From Ardenticatenales bacterium (lineage in GTDB: Bacteria > Chloroflexota > Anaerolineae > Promineifilales > Promineifilaceae): a stretch of DNA of 64,000 nt. The stretch lies in assembly GCA_020634515.1 (NCBI GenBank), contig JACKBL010000004.1, positions 434,001 to 498,000 of the forward strand, written 5' to 3'. Made by a program: the position numbers and the translations under genes. The notes below the pieces were generated by a model. That model saw only the letters and a list, made by a program, of their open reading frames with translations. It was not told the DNA's origin and did not search any database. This document shows positions 8,048 to 17,800 of the stretch, piece by piece (positions within the stretch are counted from its first letter, which is position 1; every line of letters begins with the position of its first letter).

Positions 8048-9253
8048 TCATCCATTCATGATTCCCAACTGTTCCTCATCCAACCGACGCCGTTGCTTTC
8101 GCGCTCGCTCCGCCGGCGCAGACGTGGGCACATGGTCCAATTGCTCCAGGGGCAGCAGCGACGGCCACCGCTCTGCTTCGGTTGTGGCAAATGCCGGCAC
8201 GGACGACGGTTCCTCTTCCGATAATTTCGCATAGTCAGGAGAGACGACCGTAGGGACGACAGAAGGGGCGGCAGAAGCAGATAACTTCGCGTAGTCAGCA
8301 AAAGAAGACGAGGAAGACAAAGGAGGATAAATTCCCGGAACAGTCTCCGCCACGGTGGGGGGCGTGGGCGTGGAGCGGGACGGGTAGGCGGGACGCGCGG
8401 TGGGCGCGGTGGCCGTTCGTGGCGCGGGCGGAGGTGGCGGCGCAAGATGCTCCGGTTGTGGAGGCGCGGGAGAGGGGTAGGTCGCGGGTGGGGGCGGGGG
8501 TGATGCCGGCATGGCCGTCGGCGCAAAATTCGGCCTGGGCGCGGGCGGCAACGGCGAGGCGGCGTAAACAGCCCCAGGCACGGGACGTAAGGCGGGCAGT
8601 GGGGCGAAGCGCGGTGCGGGCGCGGGTTGTGGCGACGCAGGGGGGGCAATGGTGAGCGCGGGCGTGCCAGATGGCGGCGCGGGGCGCGTCGTCTGGAGCG
8701 AGGTTTCTCCCCTGGTCGCGGCGGGCGCGGCGTAGACCGGTTCCGGCGGTGCGTCGGGCGGGGGCGGCGGGTCGTGGGGGGCGGGCGGCGGCGAGACGAG
8801 TTGATGCGGCGCGCGCGTGGGGCGGAGGCGCATGGGCGCGCGGGCGGGCGGACCGTAAACGAGCGCGTCGGGTGTTGGCGGAGAAGTCGCCGGGGCAAAC
8901 GGCGCGGGGGGCGTTGGGGGGGTGGATGCCGTGGGGACGTAGGCCGGGGGACCGGGCGGCGGCGCGGGCGGGCGCGTGGGGGTGGTGTCTGGCGCGGCCA
9001 CGGCGGTCACGGCGGCGTCGGCTGGGGGGGCATCCGCATCCGTCCCCACCCATTGCAGGGGAATCTGGCTCTGCTGCAGCAGGGCCAGCCAGTGCGCGGG
9101 CGGGCGCGGCTGCCGCCAGAAGTCGGGTGACAGTTGTGGCGGCGCGTCTGTTGCCCGTGGGGCCTTGTCGTCGGGGATCAGCCGCCGACCCAGACGTACC
9201 AGTCCTCTGCCCACTGCCTCGGTCAGGCGGCGGTACCAGTTTGGTTCATTCAT
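8048..9253 (-). CDS. Proline-rich disordered protein in injection-system operon
   Basis: 401 residues. A short basic N-terminal helix (NWYRRLTEAVGRGLVRLGRRLIP) is followed by about 270 residues of Pro/Ala/Thr-rich low-complexity sequence. A more ordered C-terminal part has two copies of DYAKLS and ends RARKQRRRLDEEQLGIMNG. I recognise no domain. Several alternative frames are also open because the region is very GC-rich, but this frame has the ATG, the C-terminal conserved-looking segment and operon spacing (23 bases before the LysM gene). It lies where contractile systems can carry accessory or cargo genes. It could be a tape-measure substitute, an assembly factor or a cargo; the sequence does not decide. 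Confidence 0.7.
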   Translation of the reverse strand: MNEPNWYRRLTEAVGRGLVRLGRRLIPDDKAPRATDAPPQLSPDFWRQPRPPAHWLALLQQSQIPLQWVGTDADAPPADAAVTAVAAPDTTPTRPPAPPPGPPAYVPTASTPPTPPAPFAPATSPPTPDALVYGPPARAPMRLRPTRAPHQLVSPPPAPHDPPPPPDAPPEPVYAAPAATRGETSLQTTRPAPPSGTPALTIAPPASPQPAPAPRFAPLPALRPVPGAVYAASPLPPAPRPNFAPTAMPASPPPPPATYPSPAPPQPEHLAPPPPPAPRTATAPTARPAYPSRSTPTPPTVAETVPGIYPPLSSSSSFADYAKLSASAAPSVVPTVVSPDYAKLSEEEPSSVPAFATTEAERWPSLLPLEQLDHVPTSAPAERARKQRRRLDEEQLGIMNG

Positions 9254-9301
9254 CGTTTCTATTTACGACCATCTTCCCGGAAGTGGTTCCGCGGCTAAGG
9301 G

Positions 9302-9411
9302 CTGGTGCTGAAATAAGACTCGAATTGCAGCATCAGTTTGAAGGAGCGGGACGGAAACGTAACGGCCAGGCCAGATTGGACCAATTTTCTCTGGTGAAAT
9401 TGGTCCAATCT
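9302..9411. repeat. Dispersed repeat family 1, copy a
   Basis: Two hairpins between the tube gene and the proline-rich gene. Element A (9302-9336) has arms ctggtgctg and cagcatcag. Element C (9373-9411) has arms agattggaccaatt and aattggtccaatct. The same elements recur near 18.2, 39.4, 45.5, 54.1 and 61.9 kb. Its position inside the operon means it is transcribed and could act on mRNA stability (inference). Confidence 0.8.
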
Positions 9412-9452
9412 CCGGTTGGGCCTGAGATCGCGCTTCTGGGAAAGTTCGCGGA

Positions 9453-9908
9453 TCAGCCGCGCTCCAGGCGGTTGAAGGCCAGGTGAACGGATTCGATGGC
9501 CACGGTACGGGCGAGGGCGTCCAGGGGCGCGCCGCGCCACTCGTACGGCCAGGCGTCCAGCAGGTTCCAGCGCATGACTTCTTGCACACCGGCGCTGTCT
9601 AGCATGATGATGGAGACGTTTTTGCGTTCGGCCTGCCCTTCGACGGAGCGGAGGAACCAGTCCCACAGTTCGCGGGAGACGGTGACGCCGTAGCGCAGGG
9701 TGACGAAGGCGTAGTCTACGGGACCGGGGAGGGTGTGGACGATCTGGCTTTGCCCGGCTTCGCGGTATTTGATGACTTCTACTTTGGCGCCGAGGCCGCT
9801 GCATTCGGTGAAGTGCCCGGCGGTGATGCCGTCAATTTCCAGTTTGAAGTTATAGGAGCGGTAGGGTTCGACAAAGGTTCCTGGTTGAGCGCCTGTTTCC
9901 TCGGGCAT
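9453..9908 (-). CDS. Inner tube protein (gp19/Afp1-like)
   Basis: 151 residues. The order YNFKLEIDGITAGHFTECSGLGAKVEVIKYREAG, then GPVDYAFVTLRYGVT, then WDWFLRSVEGQ, VSIIMLDSAG and RWNLLDAWPYEW is typical of the T4 gp19 / eCIS tube family (Afp1, Afp5, PVC1). Tube hexamers stack into the needle inside the sheath. The ATG overlaps the TAA stop of the sheath gene by one base (TAATG), so the two are coupled. Only one tube gene is present, as in minimal systems, whereas Afp/PVC loci carry two or three. Confidence 0.94.
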   Translation of the reverse strand: MPEETGAQPGTFVEPYRSYNFKLEIDGITAGHFTECSGLGAKVEVIKYREAGQSQIVHTLPGPVDYAFVTLRYGVTVSRELWDWFLRSVEGQAERKNVSIIMLDSAGVQEVMRWNLLDAWPYEWRGAPLDALARTVAIESVHLAFNRLERG

Positions 9909-11098
9909 TAGCGGCCTCCTTCAGTTTCGGTTTCCGTACCGCCTTCGTATTGGCTGATACGGAAGACGATAAATTCCGCGGGTTTGACGGGGGCGATGCC
10001 GATGAGGGTGGTGACAATGCCGGCATCGATATTCTCGCGTGGGTTGGTTTCCTCATCACACTTGACAAAAAATGCTTCGTCGGGCGTGCGTCCCATTAAC
10101 GCTCCATCGCGCCAGACGCGGGTGAGGAAGGCGTTGATGTCGCGCCGGATAGATTTCCACAGCGTCTGGTCGTTTGGCTCGAAGACGATCCAGCGGGTGC
10201 TGGTGGCGATGGACTCTTCGATCATGTTGAACAGGCGGCGCACGTTCAGGTAGCGCCATTCGCTGCTGCCGTCGTCCACGGTGCGCGCGCCCCAGACGGT
10301 GACGCCTTGTTGCGGGAGGAAGTGGATGACGTTGATGCCGGCAGGATTGAGGACTGCCCGCTCATCTCGTGTGAGAATGTGGGTGACATTGAGCGCGCCG
10401 CGTACGATTTCGTTGGCGGGCGCTTTATGGACTCCTCGGGTGGCGTCGCTGCGTGCCCAAATGCCGGCAACGTACCCCGAAGGGGGTGTGCTGATCTGGC
10501 GCGATGGCGCGAACGCATCCCGCACCACCAGCCAGGGATAGTAGGCCGCGCCGTATCCCCCTTTCGACTGGCGCGGGCGGCGACCTTTTCCTGCCGCGGC
10601 TCCCTCCGCCGTCGGCGCAGCCACCTGCGTCAGGTCGGCCACGTCTTCCACCATTGCCGGACTATCCAGCACCGCCACCCGATCCTTCATCTCTTCGCAA
10701 TGCGAGAGCAGCGCGTCATAGGAATCGGCATCCGTATAGCCAGGGGCGGCCACAATGGCCACCTCATCGACCTGCGCCAACAAATCGAGTCCCGCCCGTT
10801 TTTTGGCCGCGCCCACAATCGGCTTGTCCTTCTCCACGGCGACGACATAGCAGCGCGACCCCCCGTTCAGGAAAAAGCCATACACCGCTTGCGATAAATG
10901 TGTGCTGTCCGGGTTGTCGTTGCCGGCAAATGTACGCACAAACTCCGTCCAGTTGTTGATGGGAATGGCTCTATCTCGCGGCGCTTTCGGGTCGGGGGCC
11001 ACGCCCACAAAAGCTGCCGTGCTGGTCCCCACCGCCTGGATTGGGCGTGCCCCGCTGGGAACCTCCTTAACGTAAATGCCTGGCGCGTTATAGATCAT
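9908..11098 (-). CDS. Contractile tail sheath protein (Afp2-like)
   Basis: 396 residues starting MIYNAPGIYVKEVPSGARPI and ending with the sheath C-terminal signature (FFVKCDEETNPRENIDAG, then IGIAPVKPAEFIVFRIS). These are the two handshake-forming ends that interlock neighbouring sheath subunits. The sheath contracts and drives the tube into the target. AAGGAG lies 7 to 8 nt before the ATG. The length suits a compact sheath without large surface insertions. It is the only sheath gene in the window, indicating a one-sheath system. Confidence 0.95.
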   Translation of the reverse strand: MIYNAPGIYVKEVPSGARPIQAVGTSTAAFVGVAPDPKAPRDRAIPINNWTEFVRTFAGNDNPDSTHLSQAVYGFFLNGGSRCYVVAVEKDKPIVGAAKKRAGLDLLAQVDEVAIVAAPGYTDADSYDALLSHCEEMKDRVAVLDSPAMVEDVADLTQVAAPTAEGAAAGKGRRPRQSKGGYGAAYYPWLVVRDAFAPSRQISTPPSGYVAGIWARSDATRGVHKAPANEIVRGALNVTHILTRDERAVLNPAGINVIHFLPQQGVTVWGARTVDDGSSEWRYLNVRRLFNMIEESIATSTRWIVFEPNDQTLWKSIRRDINAFLTRVWRDGALMGRTPDEAFFVKCDEETNPRENIDAGIVTTLIGIAPVKPAEFIVFRISQYEGGTETETEGGR

Positions 11099-11128
11099 GA
11101 TTATTCTCCTTACGAAAACACCCTTGTA

Positions 11129-11149
11129 GGACGAGTCTCGAACTCGTCC
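11129..11149. other. Intergenic hairpin upstream of sheath gene
   Basis: Perfect inverted repeat, ggacgagt and actcgtcc around a 5-base loop, in the 135-base gap between the cap gene and the sheath gene. It lies in the leader of the sheath/tube mRNA on the minus strand. There is no T-run in the transcribed direction, so it is more likely an RNA processing or stability element than a terminator. Confidence 0.5.
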
Positions 11150-11233
11150 ATGCCTTCAAAAAAGGGACGTGGAAAAACGCGAATAAAACAGGGATTAGCG
11201 CGTTGTACGTTTGTCGTTGACTGTTTCCCGTTT

Positions 11234-11905
11234 TCACGGGAGTTCCATGCGAATGATACAGGGCTGCCCGTCCGCGGCCGGGCCGGTGATGATTTGGGTC
11301 TGGCGTCTTTTGGCTTTGACGAGGAGGCGGAGGGGGAGATTTGCCGGCACTGCCGCGAACCGAAACCGCCCCTGACCATCCGTAATCGCCGTCAAATTCA
11401 ACGCCGCGCACTCCACACGCGCTCCCACGATAGGCACATCTTCCGGCCCCAACACCTGCCCCACAAACGCCACGCTCGGCCCCGCCCGCAACACCAGCGG
11501 CTGTGTCACATAGCGCACATCCGGGTCGGGGCGCGGCTTCCGTACCAACACGCGCAGCACAAACGCCGGACGCGGCAACATCCGCAGCGCCAGCCACATC
11601 TCCGGCACCGGCGGCGTCAAGTCCACCTCCATCTCCGCGTTATCCAGCGCCGCCAGCGTTAAATCGCCCAGCAGTTGATGCGCCGTTTCCGGCTCATCGC
11701 TCCAGGTTGTCACCAGATAGTGCAGCGTGAATTGCAGCGGGGTCACGTGTGAAGTGCTGGCCGGCGGCGTGCTGGACAATTGCAGCAAGTAAAGCGAGAC
11801 GCCGCTTCCCTCTTCCTGATCCCGTGGCGCGGCCAGGGATATGGTCACGTCACCGACGACGTTTCCAATCCATTCTATTAGCCGTCTGTCAATCTCGGGG
11901 ATCAT
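11234..11905 (-). CDS. Pvc16-like tail cap/terminator with regulatory-like beta domain
   Basis: 223 residues. Residues 1 to about 125 fit the DUF4255 (Pvc16 N-terminal) family: MIPEIDRRLIEWIG, SLYLLQLSSTPP, FTLHYLVTTWSDEPETAHQLLG and VPEMWLALRM. In Afp/PVC particles this protein caps the tube and sheath at the distal end. The C-terminal 85 residues (VFVGQVLGPEDVPIVGARVE through GQGRFRFAAVPANLPLRLLVKAKRRQ) are a carboxypeptidase-regulatory-like Ig-fold. The gene heads the operon and is separated from the sheath gene by 135 bases. The added beta domain may decorate the particle end (inference). Confidence 0.85.
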   Translation of the reverse strand: MIPEIDRRLIEWIGNVVGDVTISLAAPRDQEEGSGVSLYLLQLSSTPPASTSHVTPLQFTLHYLVTTWSDEPETAHQLLGDLTLAALDNAEMEVDLTPPVPEMWLALRMLPRPAFVLRVLVRKPRPDPDVRYVTQPLVLRAGPSVAFVGQVLGPEDVPIVGARVECAALNLTAITDGQGRFRFAAVPANLPLRLLVKAKRRQTQIITGPAADGQPCIIRMELP

Positions 11906-12388
11906 AGGTTCCGCTTTTGGGGCTAAAATGAAAAGGGAAATGTGAGGTGTATGATCCGTTGCTGGCTGCCGATGGAACTGGCTATTGGATACACCAGAAC
12001 ACGGCGGAGAAAACGCATCACACCTGGAACCTCTTGTAGCAGGGGCAGAAGGTATGAATATAGTTTACTCGATCCCGTCAAATCTCGTCAATACAGCAGT
12101 TTACAGCGGGTGCGTGGAACTTTTGTTGATAACCCATAAGCCCATTGCCTCTCACAGAAATTCGGGGAACACAAGTTGTTTCCGCCCGAGTCGAGGGCGT
12201 CGCCTCGGCGCTGCGCGCCTGGCGACGCCAGAAAAACCCCGTAAATTTCCCCGCGCGGGGCGCAAAGCGCCCTGGCGCGGAACAGTATTCGCCCCACAAA
12301 AATGACGGTGTCAACAAAAACCCCGCGCACCCGTTTACAGCGGGTGCGTGGCGTGCTTATTGACGGCGCGCCATCCGGTTATTCCCAA

Positions 12389-12420
12389 GATTGGTTCATT
12401 CTCCAAGAATGAACCAATCT
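12389..12420. repeat. Palindrome related to repeat element C
   Basis: Inverted repeat with arms agattggttcatt and aatgaaccaatct around ctccaag. A near-identical palindrome occurs at 39424-39454. Its outer seven bases (agattgg / ccaatct) match the ends of the longer element C copies at 9.4, 18.2, 45.4 and 54.1 kb, while the inner stem differs and stays paired. Confidence 0.75.
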
Positions 12421-12485
12421 GAAAAGCGCGGGGCAGACGCGCGGCGCCGGTAGCCGAATGGGAGAGAGAGAGAGTAAAATAGGCT

Positions 12486-12510
12486 GGTGCGACTCGTCAT
12501 GAGTCGCACC
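12486..12510. other. Perfect 10-bp-arm hairpin
   Basis: Arms ggtgcgactc and gagtcgcacc flank the loop gtcat, about 80 bases before the plus-strand membrane protein. There is no adjoining T-run. It could be an operator, a cruciform or a leader RNA hairpin. Confidence 0.5.
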
Positions 12511-12589
12511 GGATTCCGCGCGTTTCCCGCAAAAAAGACAGCTCATCAGCGTAGCCGCGCGTCGCCAGCAGGTGCGCCGTTTTCATACC

Positions 12590-14566
12590 ATGCGCAAGAA
12601 ATTTAGGACATTCTCTCTCCGGTTCGCCACCGTTATGGCCATTGCTGGCAGCACATTATGGTACGTCGTGGCCCTCATCCAGGATCGACCATCCTGGCTG
12701 CGCGGCGTATCCTGGCAGTGGGGGCGCTTTACCCCCACCCTCACGGGAACGCGGCTGGCGCTGCTGCTGGGCCTGGCCGTCATCTGGCTGTTGGCGCTGG
12801 CCTGGGTCACGCGCCGACGCGCCACCTGGAGCCGCCGCCAGATCGGGCTTCTGCTCCTCTGGTCCATCCTCTTTACGCCCACCGCGCAGCTTGTGATCGC
12901 CGCGCAGCACCGCGTACAGCCCCTCTCCGTGGCCTTCCTCACCACCACGTTGCCCAAGCTGGGCTTTTTCTACGATGGCGTGCGCATAAGCGACCCCAAT
13001 ACCTACATCCGCGAGCATGTGGAGAACATGCCCACTTACCTGGGCGTGCATCAACGCACGCAGCCATTCGGCTGGTCGCTGGCGTTTTGGGCGGCCTGGC
13101 GCGTTTGGGAGCGGTTCCCCACAGTGGCGGATCGCGTGGGGCAGTGGCTGCTGCGCTACGACTGCACGGCGTACAATTTTCACGACATGTCGCGGGCGCA
13201 AATTGCCAGCGCCACCTTGCAAATGAGCCTGGTCTTTCTCAGCGGCCTGGGGGCGATCCCGCTCTTTGGGTTGGCGCGCCGCTTTTTTTCGCCCGCCGTG
13301 GCGCGGTTGGCACTGGTGGCCTATCCCCTCATCCCTGGCTTTCTCGTTTTTCAGGCTTACATTGACGTGCTCTATGCGCTGGTGACGCTGGTGGTGTTGT
13401 GGCTGGCGGTGGAAGCGTTGATGCGGCCGGGACGGCGGGCGTGGTGGCCCGCGGTAGGGTTGGGGGGCGTCATGGCGTTCATCTCCCTTTTCAGCATCGG
13501 CGTCCTCATCAACATCGTTTTCATCAATTTCTTCCTCATCCTCTACATTGCCTTGCGCCAGCCTACGTGGCCCGGCGTCCGCCGCTGGGTGGGCATCAAC
13601 GCCGCCATGGGCGCGGCTCTCCTTGCGCTCTGGCTGGCGGTCTGGTTCATTTGGGGCGTTTCCGGTTTGGACATCCTGGCCGTCGGGCAGGGCATCCATG
13701 CGGACATTCGCATTACTTATCCCGTCTGGCTGCTCTTCAACCTGTACGATGCCGGCATTTTCATGGGACTGCCCTGGTTGCTGCTGGCACTCGGCGGCGG
13801 CGGCTGGTCCTTGTGGCGCGTTTTGCGGCGGCGGCATCAGGCGGGCGATGTGTGGCTCTTGGGATGGTCCCTGTTCCTGCTTCTGCTGAACGCTTCCGGG
13901 CAGGTGCGCGCGGAAACGGGTCGCCTGTGGCTGTTCCTGGCCGTGCCGGGGATGCTGGCGGGCGTGGCGACACTGGCGCGGATTGGCGGATGGCCGCCCA
14001 TCTGTGAACCGGGGACGGGCTATCAGGCCCCTGACGCGGATATGCCGGCCGCGCCACGCCGCTGGGTGCTTTATCTGGTATTTGTGGTTTTTGGATTGCA
14101 GGCGGTCGTCACCGGCTGTTTTCTGTCTGGACCGCCTCGCGGCGCGGCTGCGCCCGAACGGCAGACACGCCTGCCCATGTCCAGTCTGCCGCTTGACTAT
14201 CGCCTGGGAGATGGTATTGCGTTGCAGGGCTACAATGTGACGCGACAGGCGGACGCGGTGGACTTGACTCTTTACTGGCGTTCGTTGGGTTGGGTGTATG
14301 CGGATGAACTGGTGTTTGTGCATCTGCTGGACGGACGGAACCAGACGGTAAGCCAGCAAGATCGCCCGCCACAACTTCCTACCTGGTGCTGGACGCCGGG
14401 TGAAGTGGTGACGGACCATTATGTGTTGGGGGTGAATGCCGGCATTCAACACCCCCTACACCTGGAAATTGGCATGTACAGTTGGCCTGCCGGCACGCGC
14501 CTGCCGGTCACGCCCGCCGTATCCAATGACGCTATTGTGATTCCTTTGCCAGATACCACACCGTGA
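12590..14566 (+). CDS. Polytopic GT-C-like membrane glycosyltransferase candidate
   Basis: About 658 residues from the ATG at 12590; an in-frame GTG at 12572 is the alternative. It has roughly ten membrane helices over residues 10-480, for example LALLLGLAVIWLLALAW, MSLVFLSGLGAIPLFGLARRFF and INIVFINFFLILYIAL, with periplasmic loops rich in charged and aromatic residues. The architecture (N-terminal TM bundle plus a C-terminal extracytoplasmic beta domain LTLYWRSLGW ... VFVHLLDG) is that of ArnT/PMT-like GT-C proteins common in Chloroflexota. These move sugars from lipid carriers to substrates outside the membrane. The canonical acidic catalytic pair in the first loop is not clear (candidates near DGVRISDPNTY), so the exact activity is unknown. 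It is flanked by unrelated genes on both sides. Confidence 0.75.
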   Translation: MRKKFRTFSLRFATVMAIAGSTLWYVVALIQDRPSWLRGVSWQWGRFTPTLTGTRLALLLGLAVIWLLALAWVTRRRATWSRRQIGLLLLWSILFTPTAQLVIAAQHRVQPLSVAFLTTTLPKLGFFYDGVRISDPNTYIREHVENMPTYLGVHQRTQPFGWSLAFWAAWRVWERFPTVADRVGQWLLRYDCTAYNFHDMSRAQIASATLQMSLVFLSGLGAIPLFGLARRFFSPAVARLALVAYPLIPGFLVFQAYIDVLYALVTLVVLWLAVEALMRPGRRAWWPAVGLGGVMAFISLFSIGVLINIVFINFFLILYIALRQPTWPGVRRWVGINAAMGAALLALWLAVWFIWGVSGLDILAVGQGIHADIRITYPVWLLFNLYDAGIFMGLPWLLLALGGGGWSLWRVLRRRHQAGDVWLLGWSLFLLLLNASGQVRAETGRLWLFLAVPGMLAGVATLARIGGWPPICEPGTGYQAPDADMPAAPRRWVLYLVFVVFGLQAVVTGCFLSGPPRGAAAPERQTRLPMSSLPLDYRLGDGIALQGYNVTRQADAVDLTLYWRSLGWVYADELVFVHLLDGRNQTVSQQDRPPQLPTWCWTPGEVVTDHYVLGVNAGIQHPLHLEIGMYSWPAGTRLPVTPAVSNDAIVIPLPDTTP

Positions 14567-14583
14567 TTTATGCCGGCAATCCA

Positions 14584-14680
14584 TTTGTGGCTGTCCGCAA
14601 TTAAGTTAGGGGAAATGTGCGGACAGCTTGTCAGTAACCATCCGTAAAAAGTGTGAAGTTATTTTCGAACGGTTACTTTG
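14584..14680. repeat. Dispersed repeat family 3, copy 1
   Basis: A 97-base element matching 49622-49718 without gaps, with ten differences by eye. It has two hairpins: gctgtccgca / tgcggacagc, and gtaaccatccg / cgaacggttac. In the other copy a C-to-T change in the first arm is matched by G-to-A in the opposite arm, keeping the pair. It sits just after the glycosyltransferase-like gene. Confidence 0.8.
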
Positions 14681-14706
14681 CACCGCTTCCCTCGGCATTA
14701 GGGCAC

Positions 14707-14744
14707 AAAAAAAGGGACTGGCTCGCCAAAAGCCAGTCCCTTTT
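14707..14744. terminator. Bidirectional intrinsic terminator
   Basis: Long hairpin aaaagggactggct / agccagtccctttt with A-run before and T-run after, placed between two convergent genes (stops at 14566 and 14802). It can serve both strands. Confidence 0.85.
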
Positions 14745-14801
14745 GTCATTCATGGGCTGCGCCCGGCTACCGGTCAGAGCAGCCGTGACGCGCAAGGGGC
14801 A

Positions 14802-17800
14802 TTAGCGGACGATTTCCACCGCGTCCATGACTTCGCCGGCAAAGCCGTAGACCGAGCCGTCCCAATAGAGGCCAGGTCCGAAGTTGCAGGAAGTGGTGCT
14901 GCCCAACGTGATCGGATGGCAGACAAAGAGGTCCGCGCCATCGCCACTGACGCCGGTGACGGAGAAGACCCCAACGGTCGTCAGGTAGAGGTCGCCGTTG
15001 GTGCTGTCAATCCACAGGCCATTGGTATCTTCGCTGGAAGCGGTGTTGAGACCCACGTCGGAACCGTCGAAGTAGATGCTCCAGGTTCCTGCCGTATTGT
15101 CTCCCAGGCTGGTGGGCACAAAGCGCGCCAGGTCTTCATCCACGCCAGACGCGCCGGTGACGCTGTAGCTGCCGGTAAAGCTGACGATGAGACTGCCGTC
15201 AGATAGGACCTGCAGGGCGTCAATGTCCTCACTGCTGGTGGACAACCCGACGTCGGAGCCATCGAAGTACATGGAGAAGGTGCCGGCCGTGTTTGTCCCC
15301 AGCGATGTGGGAACGAACCGCACGATGTCGGAGTCATCCACGGCGACGCCGCTGAGGGTGGCCGTGCCATCAATGCTCAGGAGCAAGGAGCCATCGGACA
15401 GGAAAGCGAACGCATTGACATCGCCCGTGAGGCCGACATCAGAGCCATCAAAGACCATGGCCCAGGTGCCGCTGTTGGTGTCATAGCTGATGATGTCCTC
15501 GTCGTTGAAAGCAACGCCGCCAGCGTTTCCGTTCGTAGTGGAACTGACGTAGATCGTTTCACCGCCGCCAGGATTGGGTGTGGGGGTGGGAGGAATCGGG
15601 GTGGGTGTGGGGGGGACGGGGGTGTTGGTGGGTGTGGGCGGGACGCTGGTGGGGGTGGGGGTGGGACCGCCCGCGCCTTCGACGCAGACTTCCAGGCTCC
15701 AGCCGTTGAGGCTGCCGCCGTCGAGGTTGGCGTTGTCGTGGATGATCAGGGTCCAGGTGCCGCTGCTGTTTTGGCCGTCGAAGGCGGAGAGGGGGTTGCT
15801 GGGCTGGTAGGTTCCGCCATCGGTGGGGGGGCAGGGCCAGGAGCCGGGGGCGGCTTCGTCGTCGAGGCTGAGGTTGAAGTTGTCTTCGCTGCTGCAGGAG
15901 CGGGCCATGATTTGCACGGTTGTGCCGGCAGGACTCTGCAGATTGAAGTCCAGGTCATTGATCCAGGTATGGGTTCCGTTGAGGCCCAACACATTCACGT
16001 CGGCAATCGTGCCGCTGGCGGCCACGTTGACGATGGAGGTGACGGTGGGCGTGCCGGAGGAGGAAATTACCTTGGGTACGTCGGTGCTGGGGTAGGTGGT
16101 GCAGGAAATGGGGCCAGGGGTGGGCGTGGGTGGAATCGGCGTGGGGGAGGGGCCGGCGGTGGGGGTGGGCGTGGGGCCGACGCTGCAGGCGGACCAGGTG
16201 AAGGAGCCGACCCAGGTGGACCAGCGGGCGGTGGCCTGGTTGCGGGAGTATTCGCCCAGATACCAGAAGGTGATGCCGTCTGGGTCGAGGGCCAGGCCGG
16301 TGTAGTCGCCCCAGCGACGGGGGCTGGAGTCGTAGGCGGTGTAGTAGTCTTCGCCCGATTTCATGAGCGTTTCGCTCTTCAACTGGCCGAGGGGGTCGCC
16401 CGCCTCGCGTCCGGCGACGTAGATGCTGGGGTACATGGAGCTGCTCATCATGCTGTAGCCGACGAGCATGTCGCCGCAGGCGTTGACGCCGAGGTCGGGG
16501 AAGCTGCGATAAATGCCGGCACTGGAGAAGGTGCCCTGTTGCACCAGGCTGGGCGTGCCGCCGGCGATGTTGATTTCATACCAGCGCACGCAGTTGACCG
16601 TGCCGCCACCGGGGTTGCAGCCGATGGCGTGCGTGGCCCACAGTTTGCCGCCCCAGTATTCCACGTCCAGCAAGCGGTCGTCGTTGCCCTGCATCTGTCC
16701 CGAGGAGCCGAGTTGCGGCTGGCTGACGGGGAGGCTGTAGCTGTTGACGGTGACGGTTCCCGCCTGGGTGAAGGAGGGGGAGCCAAAGGGGTCGGTGAAC
16801 TGCCAGACGGTGAGGGTGTTCTGGTTGTTGCCGTATTGGGCGTCGATGAAGTAGTGCGGTTCGTTGGGGTTGGTGGGCCAGCCGCCGGTGGCGTACCCTT
16901 TTATCTTGGCGGGCTGGATGGTGAAGTTGGCGGAACCGACGTTGATCTTCACGGAGTTGGCCGATTGGCCGTTGTACATGGCGTTCTTGTCGAAGGCGAA
17001 GATATGATTGCGGACGAAGGAAGCGCCGAACATGTTGGCGCCCAGGTAGAGGGCGTTTTGGCCGATGCCCAGGTGTGGGTAGTCGAAGAAGTAATCCGTG
17101 CCGCCGCCGGGGTTGCCATCGAAGGAGTAGAGCCACCAGTTGCCGGTGGCGCTGTCGGTCTGGGAGACGGCGATACAGGCGTAGCCGTTGTCGCCACCGT
17201 TGACGCCGGGGTCGTAGGCGGTGATGCCCATGACGTAGCGTCCGGCGGCTTCGTCGTAGCCGGACCAGGGGTCGAACATGACGACGCCGCTGCCGGTGCC
17301 GCAGTTGGACCCCCAGAAGCTGGCGTAGAGGGTGGGACCGACGAGGCTGACGCCGCTTTTGTTGAAGATTTGGAAGCTGGTGTTGACGCCGACGACGATG
17401 TGGTCACGCCCCACCATGATGTCTGGGTCGGGGGGGACGCCTTGTTGGGATTGGGTGTAGTCGATGGCTTTGAAGCCAACGCCGGGGTTGAGGGTTCCCT
17501 GAGGGGTGTTGATGTCGTAGTTCTGGACGGTTTTGTCCACGCCCTGACGCCGCGATTCTTCCACGAGGGCTTCGTAGACGGCTTCGCTGACGGGGCCTTC
17601 GTTCATTTCCAGGTCGGCTTCCCCTTGCAGATAAGCGTCGTAGAGGCGGTCCACTGTGGCGGGACCGCTGGGGACGTCCATCATGTTCACGACGGCCGCC
17701 GGGGCGACGGGGGCGCCTTTGATGATGGTGATGTCCTGGCTGGTATCGGTGGCGGCGACGGCGCCGCTGCCTTGCCGCCCTGGCGCGAGCGCCTGGATGG

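Larger units (their letters stand above)
11906..12589. other. 684-base intergenic region, hairpins but no convincing gene
   Basis: This spacer separates the injection-system operon from the plus-strand membrane protein and should hold both divergent promoters. It has a direct repeat (tttacagcgggtgcgtgg near 12100 and 12333), a GC-rich block at 12180-12300 with several short inverted repeats, and two clean hairpins listed separately. Short open frames exist on both strands, but none has a ribosome site plus plausible residue composition. Confidence 0.6.

Noticed and set aside
1702..11905. Prophage or type VI secretion interpretation of the tail-like genes
   Set aside because: No capsid, terminase, integrase, portal, TssJLM or ClpV genes are seen; the Pvc16-like cap and gene order fit a contractile injection system.
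12078..12330. Short frames in the spacer before the membrane glycosyltransferase candidate
   Set aside because: Overlapping frames on both strands, no ribosome site and unnatural residue composition.
12656..14452. 598-codon minus-strand frame opposite the membrane glycosyltransferase candidate
   Set aside because: Composition is Arg/His/Gln/Pro-rich without hydrophobic or domain pattern; the plus frame gives a coherent multi-TM protein.
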